Of a stretch of 64,000 nt of DNA, positions 20,565 through 33,077 are shown one piece after another. The position numbers were made by a program, and so were the translations under genes. The stretch's first letter is position 1. The number at the start of each line of letters is the position of its first letter. The notes under the pieces are model-generated. The model was not told the DNA's origin. It saw nothing but the letters and a program-made list of their open reading frames with translations, and did not search any database. The DNA is from Leucocoprinus leucothites (Eukaryota > Basidiomycota > Agaricomycetes > Agaricales > Agaricaceae): contig JAACJO010000008.1 in the NCBI GenBank assembly GCA_013368445.1, forward strand, positions 62,001-126,000, written 5' to 3'.

Positions 20565-22664
20565 ATGGGTAAATGAAAGTCCAAAGCCAAACAGGCTATA
20601 TGCCAAACAACCAAGTCTGCCAACGCCTCCAATGACGAGCTCAACATCACCGAGATGTCCGAGGATGAACATCTCGACCCATACAACGACCCATGCAACG
20701 TCCGTGGCTTCTCTGGACCTCGGTCCATTCCCCCTGAGGCTGACCTTGAGTCACCTCCTCACCCAGTGCCTGGTGACGTTTCGTCCCTCGCACCTACTAC
20801 TCAACCTCTGGTGGCTTTGAGCCCCGCAGGTCCTTCCTCTGCCGCCCCCAGCGGCTCTATCGCACCCTGGGCTGGCCCCTCTGTTAGAATGTAAAATGAT
20901 AGAGAGTAGAGGATGATAAGAGAGTAGAGGAAAGCTCAGACACTGACACTGACACACACACAAAAGTGGGGAAGAAGATAATTGATTGGGAGGCTGAGGC
21001 CCTCCTTATATACCTAGCTACATGGTCTGTGCGCAGTATGGTCATGTGACTACAACTATCCCCATTTAGACAAAGGGGGTGAGGCTGAAGCTGGTCATAA
21101 TCTAACACCATCTGCTCCCTCTTCTGTTGGACCTGACTTGGAGGAGGAGGCCCTCGCCGCCTACAAAGGTCTTCGTCGATTTGGGAAATGGTTCTCAAAT
21201 CTTGATCCTGCCGCTGTCATGACCGACATGGCCCGTAAATCGTTTGCTCTCTACCTCATCGGGAGCCTATGGGAATTCAGAAGGAGAGGCTGGGATGATA
21301 CCCCACTCTCCTTGATTCTACAGAAGCAGGGGTGGCCCACGGTCGACTCCTTCCTTTGCTCTGGGGGCTTTTCGACCGGCCCTAATCAACCACATGGCAA
21401 CCATGAGTCGTCCTGCAGATCTGCTGACAAAGCAGGTCCACATGACATTAGTATGGGTGAACCCGTAGCACCCAAACAACCGCCCCTGGATCGTCGGCCT
21501 GCCCCGGCCCGTCCCACTCTACCACCCAAGCAAGCGCCTGCTAAAGCACACGCTAGTGGCCTTCCCCAAGCTAGGGCTAGATCTGATGGCCAAGCCCAGC
21601 GAGCGCCCACCAAAGCACCCCCTCCTCCCACCTTGGCCAAGAAGTCCTTCACTGAAGCGGCCCGCCCTACCGGGGTTGCATCACTGATCAAGCTGGCGCA
21701 GTCCCACCCCAATCTCGACCCTGATCGCATCACTGCTATGCATCAGGCTGCCCAAGCCGCCGCTCCCGCCACTCGGAAGCCACGCATGACAACCGTGGGC
21801 CCTACCCGCCGCCAACTCTTCCTCAACTTCGTCAGCAATACCGATGAGGTTACCTACCTCCATCATAAGGCCATGCGCCTTCTCAACAACTCCCTCTCCC
21901 ACGCCAAGTCGATCTTGTGTGTGGAGAACATCACCAAGGCGTACAGCACAATCACGCTGCACACCTCCTCTGTTCCCTCTAACACTGACTGTGACATCAT
22001 TGAGTCCTCCATCCCCTCCATCTTCACTGCCCCTTTTGCGATCAAGACCCGCCGCCCCAGGTCGAGGTCCTACCTCAAGGTCCTTGATGTTCCCTACTTC
22101 CTGAATGGTGTACGCATCATGCCGAACCATGTGACTGACCGCATGCAATTGTCTGCCTTCAAGGACATTTTCGCAGATGTTTCCTCCGTACGCATTATGT
22201 GCAACTCCACCAGAGCCAACACCGCCACTGTCTGGTTTGACCTCTGGGACTCTCAATCAGGAGCAAGCGCCAAGAAGCTCCTGGGCAAGTACCTCCACTT
22301 CGAGGGTGTTCAGTCTGTCATCCGGGCTGCACGCGCTCACCCAGGCAGCCCACAGTGTCAGTGTTGCTGGCGCTGGAGGCATTCTACCTCATCGTGCTGT
22401 GCCCATGTGCTGCAATGTGCCGCCTGCAGCGGTCCTCATCGTACTGAGAACCACCACTCCCACTCGAGCTGTTGTAAGGGGAGTCTGAAGGCAAATCCCC
22501 CTATCCCACCCACCGCCGCTGAGGATCCCTGTCCTCATATCAAGTGTGTCAACTGCGCCAAGTCACATGCAGCTGATGATTGCAAATGCCCATTCTGGCA
22601 ACACCGGTTTGACTGGCTTTGGCTTGAAAACCATTGCCACAATGCTGCTCGGTCACATCTGTAG
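20565..22664 (+). pseudogene. LINE-A ORF1 protein gene (codon-4 stop, solo LTR insertion)
   Basis: Excluding the solo LTR and one 5-bp duplication, the frame is 1869 nt, identical in length to the other three LINE-A copies. The only nonsense codon is TGA at codon 4 (CGA in copy 1). The C-terminal 508 codons are open (21138-22664) and cover the variable domain (YKGLRRFGKWFSNLDP), the conserved domain (NTATVWFDLWDSQSGA) and the knuckles CQCCWRWRH-x4-C, CAACSGPH and CAKSH-x6-CPFW. In the first knuckle the usual Gly before His is Arg. Confidence 0.88.
20882..21107 (-). repeat. Solo LTR, family S3, reverse copy (226 bp)
   Basis: Reverse complement of the LTR at 8935-9160 and the same length. It starts TGTTAGAATG, ends AATCTAACA, with near-identical 5-bp flanks (CCCTC and CCATC). 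It lies within the LINE-A ORF1 Pro-rich region, so it inserted after this LINE-A did. Confidence 0.9.
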
Positions 22665-22973
22665 GGTTCTCTTCCCTACAGGTCGTATTGTCCGCCCCTG
22701 CGCTGTGCGTAGTGGGCCCTTGAGATCCATGCCGTGCACTTCCATCCGCCGGTAAAACAGAACAGCCCGACTTGTATTGTAGTATGCTTTCATTTCAAAC
22801 TATGTACCACTGCATGAAGATGTCATTTGTACTAGGCAGACTTCGGACTCATATTTATACCTAGCTATGTAGATGTGTAGTTGGTAGCAGTACTTTCTGC
22901 ATGTTGTAGTAGTTGGGCACAGACTGCTATCACGCACTGCATTATAAATTGGCGACCCCTCCGGGGTCACACT

Positions 22974-23008
<35 letters not shown>

Positions 23009-23010
<2 letters not shown>

Positions 23011-24558
23011 TGTCATATACAGAGATCAGACTCAAAGGAAAAGAGAAGAGATGAAATAAAAGAGTATAGTTCACCTTCATTTGGTTTGGTGGGCACAGGA
23101 GCTTGAGGTGGTGGTGGACGTGTGTCATGATTGGTGAAGGTAAAGGTGGCTGGATTCTTTTTCAAGAACTCAACAAGGAACTCATACTGAGGGAAAGCGC
23201 ATTGTACCCATTGAGTGTGGAAGGGATATAGGGGGCAATAACACAAGATATGATATCGTGATTCCAAGCAATGGCCATAGCGACAAGATTTGAGTTTGAG
23301 GGGGAAAAACCTCTCATGATAAGTTCCAATAGGGGCATGATTGAGGATGGCACAGGTCATGTGTGCGCATAGTGATGGAGATTCATTGGCTAAAGGAAGC
23401 CAGATGCCCCCTTTAACATAAGTGGAGATGAGGAACTTGCGATTCTTTTTTGAAAGAAGGAACCCGCTGCCACGGTACTTCTTCTTCCAGAATGTGGACT
23501 CCCAGGATTTTTGGCAGTTGTTGGTGGCTTTGCATCACAAGAAATCGAAAGTAGCACCTAACTGAGGAGGGGCATGGATACGTGTAGTGGTAACGTCATT
23601 ATGGACTTTAAGGTGGGGCTTCCAGCGCCATGTGGAAGGGACATCCCAAAAGTCGATGGAGCGAGAAGGTCTGGCAGTGAGCTAATCGGATAAAAGTTGG
23701 CAGACTTGGATGGAGTGTGATTGGCTCGATTGAATAGAGGGATTGACTGCCAGCTTGGCTGCTGGAAGGCAGTCAGTGATGAGGATGATGTGATTGCACT
23801 GGAAGGAAATGGCCTTGGCAATGCCAATTCGAATGGAATAGAGCTCAGCGTCAGTGGACAATGCCCGACTAGCTTGTTTTGCATGGGACACTTGTCATCT
23901 GCCGTGATATATATGTGCCGCTGAAACCGCCTGAAGGGAACCTACAAGTGGGACAGAAGCATCAGTAACAACTTAAATACAGTTACGATCAGATGAGGAA
24001 GAGGAGAAAACAGAATCAAGAGTTGATACATGTTTGTATATTTTGTGTTTGTCCAAATGATTACAAGGATGGAAGTGAATGGAATCAGGAAAGATGTCCA
24101 TGAGGCGGAATCCAGGCTTGGATTCAGGAGCAAATGGAGAGAAATAATCAGAAAGATGAGAAAGAGAATTATCTACATCAATAAGGGGGCCTTTGATTTT
24201 AGCTTTTTTGGCCGGAGTGAGAAATCGAAGTGAATGGGGATGAGGGGGAACATTAAAAGAGAAACGATCAGATAAGAGAGTATGTAATGCATGATTAGAA
24301 GGTAAAGTAGAGACTCGATACGATGAACAAATAGCTAATTTACGAAGATAAAGGTGAATTGGGATGAGTCCAGCAATACTTTCAACACCACCTGAAGGGG
24401 AAGTGTGGAAGGCACCTGTGATCCAAAGAGCCATGCGCCTCTGCATAGATGATAGGGACTTGAGAAGTGCTTTGTTATGAGCGCCTTCAAAATACCACAG
24501 ACAGAAGCCATATGTTGCCACAGGGATAACACAAGACCTATAGAGAAGGCGTTTCTGG
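23009..24558 (-). mobile_element. LINE-C copy 4, left part (ORF2 3' half)
   Basis: Antisense LINE-C lacking the terminal 3'UTR and poly(T): 3'UTR remnant, C-terminal finger (YGHCLESRYHILCYC), RNase H (ALSTDAELYS, ITDCLPAAK) and the RT thumb/connection. Several stops and frame changes are present. It is interrupted at 24558 by a full-length sense LINE-C and continues at 31859 (duplication AAGGCRTTTCTGG, one mismatch). The combined fragment runs from the 3'UTR to the beginning of RT. Confidence 0.87.
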
Positions 24559-24637
24559 CATCCTCCTTTCCCTCTTACCACCATCATCAAATTCTTTGAC
24601 GGTGTCTACATACATACTGACTATGAATTACACCACT

Positions 24638-27394
24638 ATGACTGCACCATCACACTGGGTGGACCTTAAGGGTACCCCTCCGCCGTCCTCAGACCCAATC
24701 AACATTGTTGACACTAAAACACATGTCTCAACCTACAAGCGCGATCGCTCTAAATCGCCTGCGTTCTCTATCAAATCGACAAGACATTCTGTACACGACG
24801 ATGCCAAGTCTGCTGCCTCGTCTAGGGCTGGCTCTGACAAGGAAGGAAGTGGTGAGAGTGAATCTGATTTGTCTGAATCCTCAACCCCTCCTTCTCCTAC
24901 ACTCGCCCCTGCTGTACTCTCCCATGCAGCATCACATTCCTCCCTTAGAACTCCTCCTCCTCCCTCATCACGTACTAAGTGAGTTTGCGCTCGTGATGTT
25001 TACTGAGGATTGGACACCACTTCCAAGGCTATCTCAAGAACTGCGTCAATGAGCACATATGATGGATTCAAGTCACCTATTCCTTTCCACCCATTTGGAG
25101 AGGGATTTACAGGTGAGCTTCAACCACCTGATCCTCTTAACTTGGACTCTTACAGGGACGCATGGGGCAACCGAGAGGATGGGGTATTCAACAATGGGGT
25201 ACCTACCAATTGGTTCTTTGGACCCTCACCCACCTCAAGGCTACCTCATGCGATCCATGGATCTGCTAAGTCAGCAAATACTGTGTCAACCAGCACTCTG
25301 GCTACCTGTTTTGCCAGATCATCTGACAATAATGACGTTACACTTGACGTCACACATGATGTCACTGGTGACATCATTGCACAGCCACAGGAGCCTAGGC
25401 CTGCACAGCCACACCTGCCAGATCTCAAGGATCCATCTAACACTGCCACTGAAGAAACTGTCATCGTTGGTGAAGCTGCATATAAAGTGCTTGAGGTGCT
25501 TAAATATGTCACAAACTTCTTTAAACACTGTGCTGCATTGGGTTTACGGCCCGGTATGAAAGATCCAAGGGTTCCCCAAATGGGGGAACCAATTTATTAC
25601 CTATTAACCACTATGTTTGAGGCAGGCTGGGACCATTTACCCATTAATGGTGAAAACGGACTCACAATCATCAAAGCGTTGAGACACTATTATGGTCCTC
25701 CTTCCGACATCCCCATGATGGACTCTTCCTCCCCTCCTAAGGGCAAAGGGAAGGGAAAAAAGGCACATAAACCTTCTCTGTCTACCATCCCTACCCCCCT
25801 ATTTCTGCCTGGCATTGTTGTTGGGCAAACTAATCCTACAGCTCACATCGATGATGACCGAATGAACATCAATCAAGCCCCTCCCAGTGAGGGCACCCCT
25901 CTCCTCCCCCAGAATGACATTATATCTTCTGGTAAGGCACGAGACATTTCGTCTATGTCAGGCTCCCTGAAGGCAAAGAATGACGTTATGTCTTCTAAGC
26001 CCGCTGGTCCTATCCGCATTTCCCGGGCCCCCCCTCCACCTTCCAATCACATGACCCCAAGGAATGGGAATGGAAACTTCGAGCACTCAGTTGGGCGTCC
26101 CTCCTCTGATGGCCAGGCTCAGCCATCAAAACCTAACCCCAAGGGCACCTATAACATGCCGCCTCCCATTCCCCCTCCTGACCGTAAGGCATCCACCAAA
26201 CCCCTTACAGAACATTTTAACAAGAAGAACATGTCGTTCACTGACACTGCCCAATGGGGTGGCCAGCAGGTGGCTTCCTCTTCCAACTCATCCTCTAACA
26301 TCGATGGGGTTAAGATGCAAGAAATGATACTCGCCTTCCCTGAATTATCATATGACAAAGTCCTTGCCATGTACCAGGCAGGTTTTGGAGGCACTCAATC
26401 TCAAGTGCCCGAACCTTCAACCACAAGTGTCCCACATGCTAAACCTAAAATGACTACACATGGACCTACCCGTCGTCAAGTCCTTATCCCTTTTGAGGGA
26501 AATATCATCGCAGACTGAATTAAAGACTTTAATAAGGCAGCCAAATTCTGTAATCACAGTCTTACTGCTGCTCAGTCCAAACTTCGCATCGAATCAGTTT
26601 GCGAATCATACAATGGCATATCAATTGCTACCTCAGGTGTCACTTCTCCCGCTGACCTTGAAACCATTAAATCCTGGCTTAAAAAAGCCTGGCAATTAGG
26701 AGATGCCATCCCTATTGAGCCTCGTCTCCCACAATCCAAATCGTTCCTTAAAATCATCGGCGTCCCTTATTGGGTAGCCAATTCTTCTAACCCTCTCTCT
26801 CCTGCATTTGTTGAACAAGCTCTCAGACAATCATCATTGTTTGAAAATATTATCCTTGCCACCCGTCCTCACGTCATGAAAGCTTCCCCAAAGTCGGACA
26901 CTGCTGTTGTGTGGTTCAACATTTGGGACTCCCAAAATGGTACCAAGGCCAAGACATTGGTCAACCGTACTATTAACTTTGGCTGTCACATTGGAACTAT
27001 CTGTGCTACTAGTATGCATCCTGGCATTGCACAGTGCAGAAACTGTTGGCGTTGGGGCCACCCCACTCATGTGTGTCGTGCCCTCGGTGCGCACTGTCAA
27101 ATCTGTGGTGGCCCTCACTGTGTTGAGAACCATTGATCCATGGCCTGGTGTTGTAAGGCCAACCCCAAATCCAATCCCCCCCATGATGCCACTCCTGATG
27201 GCACCCCATGTCCTCACCTTGAGAACTTCAAATGCCTGAACTGCAAAGGTGATCATCATGCAAACGACACCAAATGTCCATTCTGGAGGAACAGGTTTGA
27301 CTGAAACTGGCATTCTAACAAAGCCACCAAGTCACGCACTGCACATGCTGTCCATGCCAATTCCGATTGCTCCAGTGGTAGAGTTGCTGTTTAA
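24638..27394 (+). pseudogene. LINE-C ORF1 protein gene, full frame length with stops
   Basis: Start chosen at the first ATG of the frame (MTAPSHWVDLKG). The span is 2757 nt (918 codons plus TAA) without net indels. Stops occur at 24980 (AAG TGA where copy 10 has AAG CGA), 26516 and further ones in the knuckle region. Domains: Ser/Thr-rich N-terminus, YDGFKSPIPFHPFGEGF, a DVTHDVTGD repeat, KVLEVLKYVTNFFKH helical domain, Lys/Pro linker (KGKGKGKKAHKP), conserved domain ending VVWFNIWDSQNG, and zinc knuckles CRNCWRWGH-x4-C, CQICGGPH and CLNCKGDHHANDTKC. Confidence 0.88.
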
Positions 27395-27396
27395 AT

Positions 27397-30300
27397 ATGT
27401 CTGGTAAGAACAAATCTATTTCTTCTGTTCATATCTATTCGCAAAATGTGGGATGCTCTTATGCCCTGGTTGATACTATACTTGAGTCCAAGAAGCTGGA
27501 CTTCGATATCATTTTTCTACAGGAACCTCCATGGAATCATATTCGAAAAGCACTCTCTACAACTAACCCTGAAGGGGATGATATCATAGGTACTCCTATT
27601 CACCCTGAGTGGCTGTGTATGGTTCGCCCTACCAAGCCTAACGACCCCTGACCCCGTACTCTGACTTATATTCACAGATGTCTACTTCGTATGAGACCCA
27701 TTCTTCAACAAGAGTGGGTCAACCATCATGATATACAAATCTTGGGTTTATTCAACCAGGGTAACTATATCCACTTACTCAACATATATTCTGACTCGTC
27801 TTCATCAGCGATCAACTTTCTTTCAACGAACTTCATTGACATTCCCAATATTGTGTATATGGGAGGCGACTTCAATTGTCATTCTCCAGAATGGGATCCA
27901 TCAGTCTCCCATATCCCTCAGTCCACTATAACTCTAACAGAGTTGGTAGACTGCTATAATCTTAATAGGTCGACTCCGACCATGTTTTCTCCAACCCATT
28001 TCTCTCCTATTGAAAGTCATAACAACTCAGTTATTGATCTCATTTTTTGTGCCAATAATTCTATCTCCCATATCATTGACACCAATTTGAGACTTCCTTT
28101 GGATCATGCACCATTGATCATGGACCTTCCAATTCGTCCAGATTTTATTAACTATAAAAAATGTGTATTACCAAAAGATAGCGATGAAGAGACAGCTTTC
28201 ATTTCTCAAGTCTCTGAGCATCTAGCAGCTCTTGATTGTTCGAACATTCATTCCACTTCTTGTCTGAACAATATTTCCGACTCTATTTCTCAAATCATTT
28301 CTGAATCTTGGAATATTAATTCTAAAACTGTATAGATTACTAACTGGTCAAAGGAATGGTGGTCCCCTCACTGTTCTGAGACTCTTCTTACCTACAGAAG
28401 AACAAAGGATCATAAAGACTGGCGGGCATTCAGAGCAGCTACTCGAACTGCTAAATGCTCTTTCTTTGATGCACGCATTCATGAAATCGCATCGACCAAC
28501 AAACAACCCTGGGACCTTATGGAATGGGTAAAACAACACAAACTCCCTGCCATTGAGGGTATCCACTATCAAGGACAACCTTGCAATGATCTTCCGGACC
28601 TATGGAATGCACTCCATTCATCATACAACTCAGCATCCGGTCGACTGGTAAGCCCTAACATATTGAATGAAATGAAATCCCTTCCCCCCCACTCCTGGGC
28701 GAACTTTTCCACCCTTGAACTCACCAAATCCCTCTCTTCATGTGCTAACTCATCAGCACCTGGGCCTGATCATGTCTCCTGGAAACATTTAAAGTCCATC
28801 ATCGCCCACAATGAATGCCTCAAAAACATACTACTCATTGCTAATGCATGCATATATCTCTCTCACTGGCTGAGCCACTTCAAGGACTCAGTCTCTATTA
28901 TCATCCCCAAGCCGAATAAACTGGCCTATGATACTCCGAAAGCGTTTCATCCCATTGTCCTACTAAACACTTTAGGTAAACTAATTGAGAAGATGATCAC
29001 TCGCCAAATGCAGTTTGAGGCGGTATCTCTAAACATCCTCCACCCCAATCAAATGGGTGGAGTTATCCAATGATCTACTGAAGATGCAGGAGTATTCCTC
29101 ACTCATATTATTCAGGCTGGATAGGCTAAAGGTATGATTACTAGTGTCTGTGCTTTTGATATTGCCCAATTTTTCCCCTCCCTGAACCACAAAATTCTCA
29201 CTAACATTCTACGATGACAGGGGTTTACCCCAGAACTCGTTAACTTCTTTTCACACTACCTCATAGGTCAATCCACTCAATTCATGTGGAACACTTTCCT
29301 ATCTGATGCCCATGACACGGATGTTGGTGTAGGGCAAGGTTCTACTTTATCCCCCATTCTATCTGCACTCTATTTAGCGCCTCTCATGTTCATGTTCGAT
29401 CAACATGCCCACTTACAATCCATCCCCTCTTCCCTCCTATCCTTTGTCAATGATGGGCTTTGTATATCTCAAGTGAAGAACTACACTGACACAATTTCTT
29501 GCCTCAAACTAGCATATTTCATCATTAGCTCCATATGCACTGATCTCAGACTTGTTGTTGAACATGACAAATCTGAGGTCTTTCATTTCTCCTGACGTCA
29601 TAATGATTCTAATCCCCCCCTTGATCTATCTGATGTTGGCGGCCCTCTACTACATCCTAAACATGTCTGGCAGTACTTAGGCTTCTACTTCTACTGTCGA
29701 CTATCATTTCAAGAACACATTTGGTATTATTCTACCAAAGCATTATCCACAGTGAAAGCTATGGGTATGCTAGGTAACTCCACCCAAGGTCTCCTCCCTC
29801 TACAGAAACACCTACTCTATAGGTCATGCATTGTCCCTGTAGCTATGTATGGTTTCTGACTCTGGTACTTTGAAGGCGCTTGCAACAAGGCACTTTTCAA
29901 GTCCTTATCATCAATGCAGAGGCAAGCAGCTCTTTGGATTACAGGTGCCTTCTGTACTTCACCTTCAGGTGGTGCCAAAAGTATTGCTGGACTTATTCCA
30001 ATCCACCTTCATCTCCATAAACTAGCTATTTGTTCATCATATTGAGTCTCTACCCTACCCTCCAATCATGCATTACATTCTCTTTTATCGGATAGCTTCT
30101 CTCTTAACTCTTCCCCTCATCCCCAATCACTTTGCCTTCTCACTCTGGCCAAAAAAGCTAAAGTCAAAGGCCCTCTTATTGATATAGATAGTTCTCTTCC
30201 TCATCTTTCTGACTCCTTTTCTCCACTTGCTCCTGAATCAAAGCCTGGGTCTCGTCTCATGGACATCTTTCCTGATTCTATTCACTTTCACCCTTGCAAT

Positions 30301-31656
30301 TGCTCAGATAAACACGAAATGTATAAACATGTATCAACTCTTGAATCAGTTTTTTCCTCTTCTTCTTCCAACCGTAATTGTATTTCAGTTGTTACTGATG
30401 CCTCTGTCCCACTTGTAGGTTCCTTTCAGGTGGTCTCGGTGGCACACATATATTGCAGCGGACAACAAGTGTCCCATGCAAAACAGGCTAGCGGTCAGGC
30501 GTCATCTACTGATGCCGAACTCTATTCCATTCGCATTGGCATCGCCAAGGCCATCTCCCTCCAGTGCGATCACATCATCCTCATTACCGATTGTCTCCCA
30601 GCAGCCAAGCTGGCAGTCAATCCTTCTATTCACTCGTGTCAATTACATTCCATCCAAGTCTGCCGACTTCTATCTGATTGGCTTGTGGCCAAACCTGTCA
30701 GATGTGCTCTGGACAGTCTACAAGTATTTGTGATTGATTTGTTGATGTGTGAAGTTAGAGTTGATGCAGAGGTTGCTTAGTCAGTTGTAGATCACCTGAC
30801 TGCATGTTCAACTCTCCTGTGGACGCTTTCTTGACTCTCAGTCATTTACAGTTGTCCACAGGTGAGTACAAGTCTCTATCTTGTTAATACAGTCATTTAC
30901 AGTTGTCCACAGATTCCTGTGTGAGTTGTGAGCTCCCTGGGCGATTTCTCTGGTTTCTAGGACCTCCCACACGTCCTCTGTGCATCACCTTCTAACAAAA
31001 CCCTCTCACTCTATCAACTTCTGGGATGTCCCTTCCAAATGGTGATGGAAGCCCCACCTTAAAGTCCACAATAACGTCACCACCACATGCATACATGCCC
31101 CCCTTACTTAGGCGCCACTCTTGACTTCTTGCGACGCAAAATCACCAACGACTGCCAGAAATCCTGGGAGTCCACCTTTTGGAAGAAGAAGTATTGCGGC
31201 AGCAGTTTCCTTCTTTCCAAAAAGAATTGCAAATTCCTCATTCCCACATACATCAAAGGGGGCACCTGGCTTCCCTTGGCCAACAAGTCACCATCACTAT
31301 GCGCACGCATAACCCACGCTATCCTTAACCATGCTCCTATCAGAGCTTATCATGAGAGGTTCTTCCCCCTTGAGCCCAAGTCCTGTCGTTGTGGCCATCG
31401 TCTGGAAACACATCACCATATCCTAAGTTACTGCCCCCTATATCCCTTCTGCACTCAATGGGTGCAATGCGCTTTCCCTCAGTATGAATTCCTCGTTGAG
31501 TTTTTAAAGAAAAACCCGGCCGCTTTTGCTTTCACCAATCATGACACACATCCACCACCACCTCAAGCTCCTGTGCCCACCGAACCTAATGAAGGTGAAC
31601 TATATTCTCTCATCTCATCTCTTTTCTTTTCCTTTGAGACTGATCTCTGTGTATGA
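27397..31656 (+). pseudogene. LINE-C ORF2 (EN-RT-RNase H), decayed
   Basis: ATG lies 2 nt after the ORF1 TAA. Visible motifs: APE endonuclease LQEPPWNH, GGDFNCHSPEWD and LDHAPL (SDH changed to LDH); RT FDIAQFFPSLNH, GVGQGS and FVNDG (first catalytic Asp of FVDDG changed to Asn); RNase H VTDAS, STDAELYS and ITDCLPAAK; finger CRCGHRLETHHHILSYC; C-terminus ETDLCV. About ten nonsense codons interrupt it. A solo LTR splits RNase H, and about one base is missing near 31096-31110. It is clearly inactive. Confidence 0.88.
30696..30997 (+). repeat. Solo Copia-D LTR (302 bp)
   Basis: TGTCAGATGTGC... to ...CCTTCTAACA, flanked by a perfect 5-bp duplication AAACC (30691-30695 and 30998-31002) inside LINE-C RNase H. 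It shares CTGACTGCATG with the LTR at 1016, whereas the LTRs at 38835 and 54494 have CTGACTGGATG. Confidence 0.94.
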
Positions 31657-31858
31657 TACCTCATTCAATAGTCTCTTTCGAGTCTTATCTATGTTGCTGG
31701 ACTAATCGTGTATAGTCCCTATCTTAAGTGGTCTTCGACTGCTTTGTGTACCCCAGCTTGCTGTAGTGTACTGTCTGTTTGTAATATTTAGTTAAAAGCG
31801 GACTGCGATTGAGCACTGCTATATAAATTCATTGATTTAAAAAAAAAAAAAAAAAAAA

Positions 31859-32878
31859 GGCATTTCTGGAGAGGAAGAAGGCCTTGGGTGGAATTTCCTA
31901 GCATACCCATGGCTTTCACCGTGGATAATGCTTTGGTAGAATGAATAGTATCGAACATGTTCTTGAAATGAGAGTTGACGATCGAAATAGAAGCCAAGGT
32001 AGCGCCAAATTCATTTGGGGCACAGAAGAGGTCTGCCGATGTTGGATAAGTCAAGGGGAGGATTGAAATCATTGTGACAATGGGAGAAATGAAAGACCTC
32101 AGATTTGTCATGTTCAATGACAAGTCTGAGATCAGTGCATATGGAGTTAATGATGGAATATGCTAGTTTGAGGGAAGAAATTGTGTCAGTGTAGTTCTTC
32201 ACTTGAGATATACAAAGCCCATCATTGACAAAGGATAGGAGGGAAGAGGGGATGGATTGTAAGTGGGCACGTTGATCGAACATGAACATGAGAGGCACTA
32301 AATAGAGTGCAGATAGAATGGGGGATAAAGTGGAACCTTGCCCTACACCAACATCTGTGTCATGGGCATCAGATAGGAAAGTGTTCCACATGAATTGAGT
32401 GGATTGACCTATGAGGTAGTGTGAAAAGAAGTTAACAAGTTCTGGGGTGAACCCCTGGTGTCATAAGATGTTAGTGAGGATTTCATGATTTAAAGAGGGG
32501 AAGAACTGGGTGATATCAAAAGCACAGACACTAGTGATCATACCTTTGGCCCATCCAGCCCGAATAATATGGGTAAGGAATACCCCTGCATCTTCGGTGG
32601 AGCGTTGAATCACTCCTCCTATTTGATTAGGGTGAAGAACTTCTAGAGATACCACTTCATATTGCATGTGCCAGGCGATCATTTTCTCAATTAGTTTGCC
32701 TAAAGTGTTTAGTAGGACAATGGGTCAAAATGCTTTTGGTGTATTATAGGCCGGTTTATTCGGCTTGGGAATGATGATAGAGACCGAGTCTTTGAAGTGA
32801 CTTGGCCAATGAGAAAGACGTACACACACATTAGCAATGAGCAGTATGTTCTTGAGGCACTTGTTATGGGCAATGATA
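31859..32878 (-). mobile_element. LINE-C copy 4, right part (RT domain)
   Basis: Continuation of the antisense LINE-C from 24558. The minus-strand RT shows FVNDGLCIS (FVDDG altered), GVGQGSTLSPIL, FDITQFFPSLNH, and upstream IIPKPNKPAYNTPKAF. Stops break the frame near 32010, 32460 and 32680. It ends exactly at a TA dinucleotide (32877-32878), next to a terminal sequence resembling Tc1/mariner. Confidence 0.86.
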
Positions 32879-33077
32879 CAGTGGCTCAAAAAACTGTCCC
32901 AATGTTTTCGCATTTTGGACATATTTGCTAATACCAGGGCAGATATATGGCCTAGTATCCTGAAAATATTCACACAGGTACCTTGACATATTGGGCGCAT
33001 ATATTCCCATGATCACATGACCTTGTCCATCAATGAATTAATAATGAATTATCGAAAATATCTACTCATTAAGACAA
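32879..33077. mobile_element. Tc1/mariner-like terminal fragment (putative)
   Basis: About 199 bp of sequence unrelated to the LINE or Copia families. It starts CAGTGGCTCAAAAAACTGTC immediately after a TA dinucleotide within the LINE-C RT region. The CAGTGGC... start, the TA target and the AT-rich body are typical of Tc1/mariner terminal inverted repeats. No reverse-complement end or transposase frame is present, because the right side runs into another LINE-C fragment at about 33078. It is therefore a truncated element or MITE; recognition rests on one end only. Confidence 0.55.

Larger units (their letters stand above)
20480..23008 (+). mobile_element. LINE-A copy 3 (ORF1-only), with solo LTR
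   Basis: A full-length LINE-A: 5' motif from 20480, ORF1 start at 20565, stop at 22664, 3'UTR, then 3' terminus with the CGACCCC-TCC-GGGGTCA hairpin and poly(A) 22980-23008. Solo LTR S3 (20882-21107) interrupts ORF1. No target duplication is recognisable: the left side is LINE-B-like DNA and the right side is LINE-C 3'UTR lacking its end. Rearrangement at this junction is therefore likely. Confidence 0.9.
24559..31858 (+). mobile_element. LINE-C copy 5, full length, with solo Copia LTR
   Basis: A 7.3-kb sense element: 5' motif from 24560, ORF1 24638-27394, ORF2 27397-31656, 3'UTR, poly(A) 31839-31858. It is flanked by AAGGCGTTTCTGG (24546-24558) and GGCATTTCTGG (31859-31869). Without the 302-bp solo LTR and its duplication it is 6.99 kb, the same size as copy 9, which defines the family length. 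It inserted into antisense LINE-C copy 4. Many nonsense codons make it inactive. Confidence 0.93.

Noticed and set aside
31087..31656. Separate gene of 189 codons near the end of LINE-C copy 5
   Set aside because: It is the C-terminal finger part of ORF2, downstream of a solo LTR and a frameshift.
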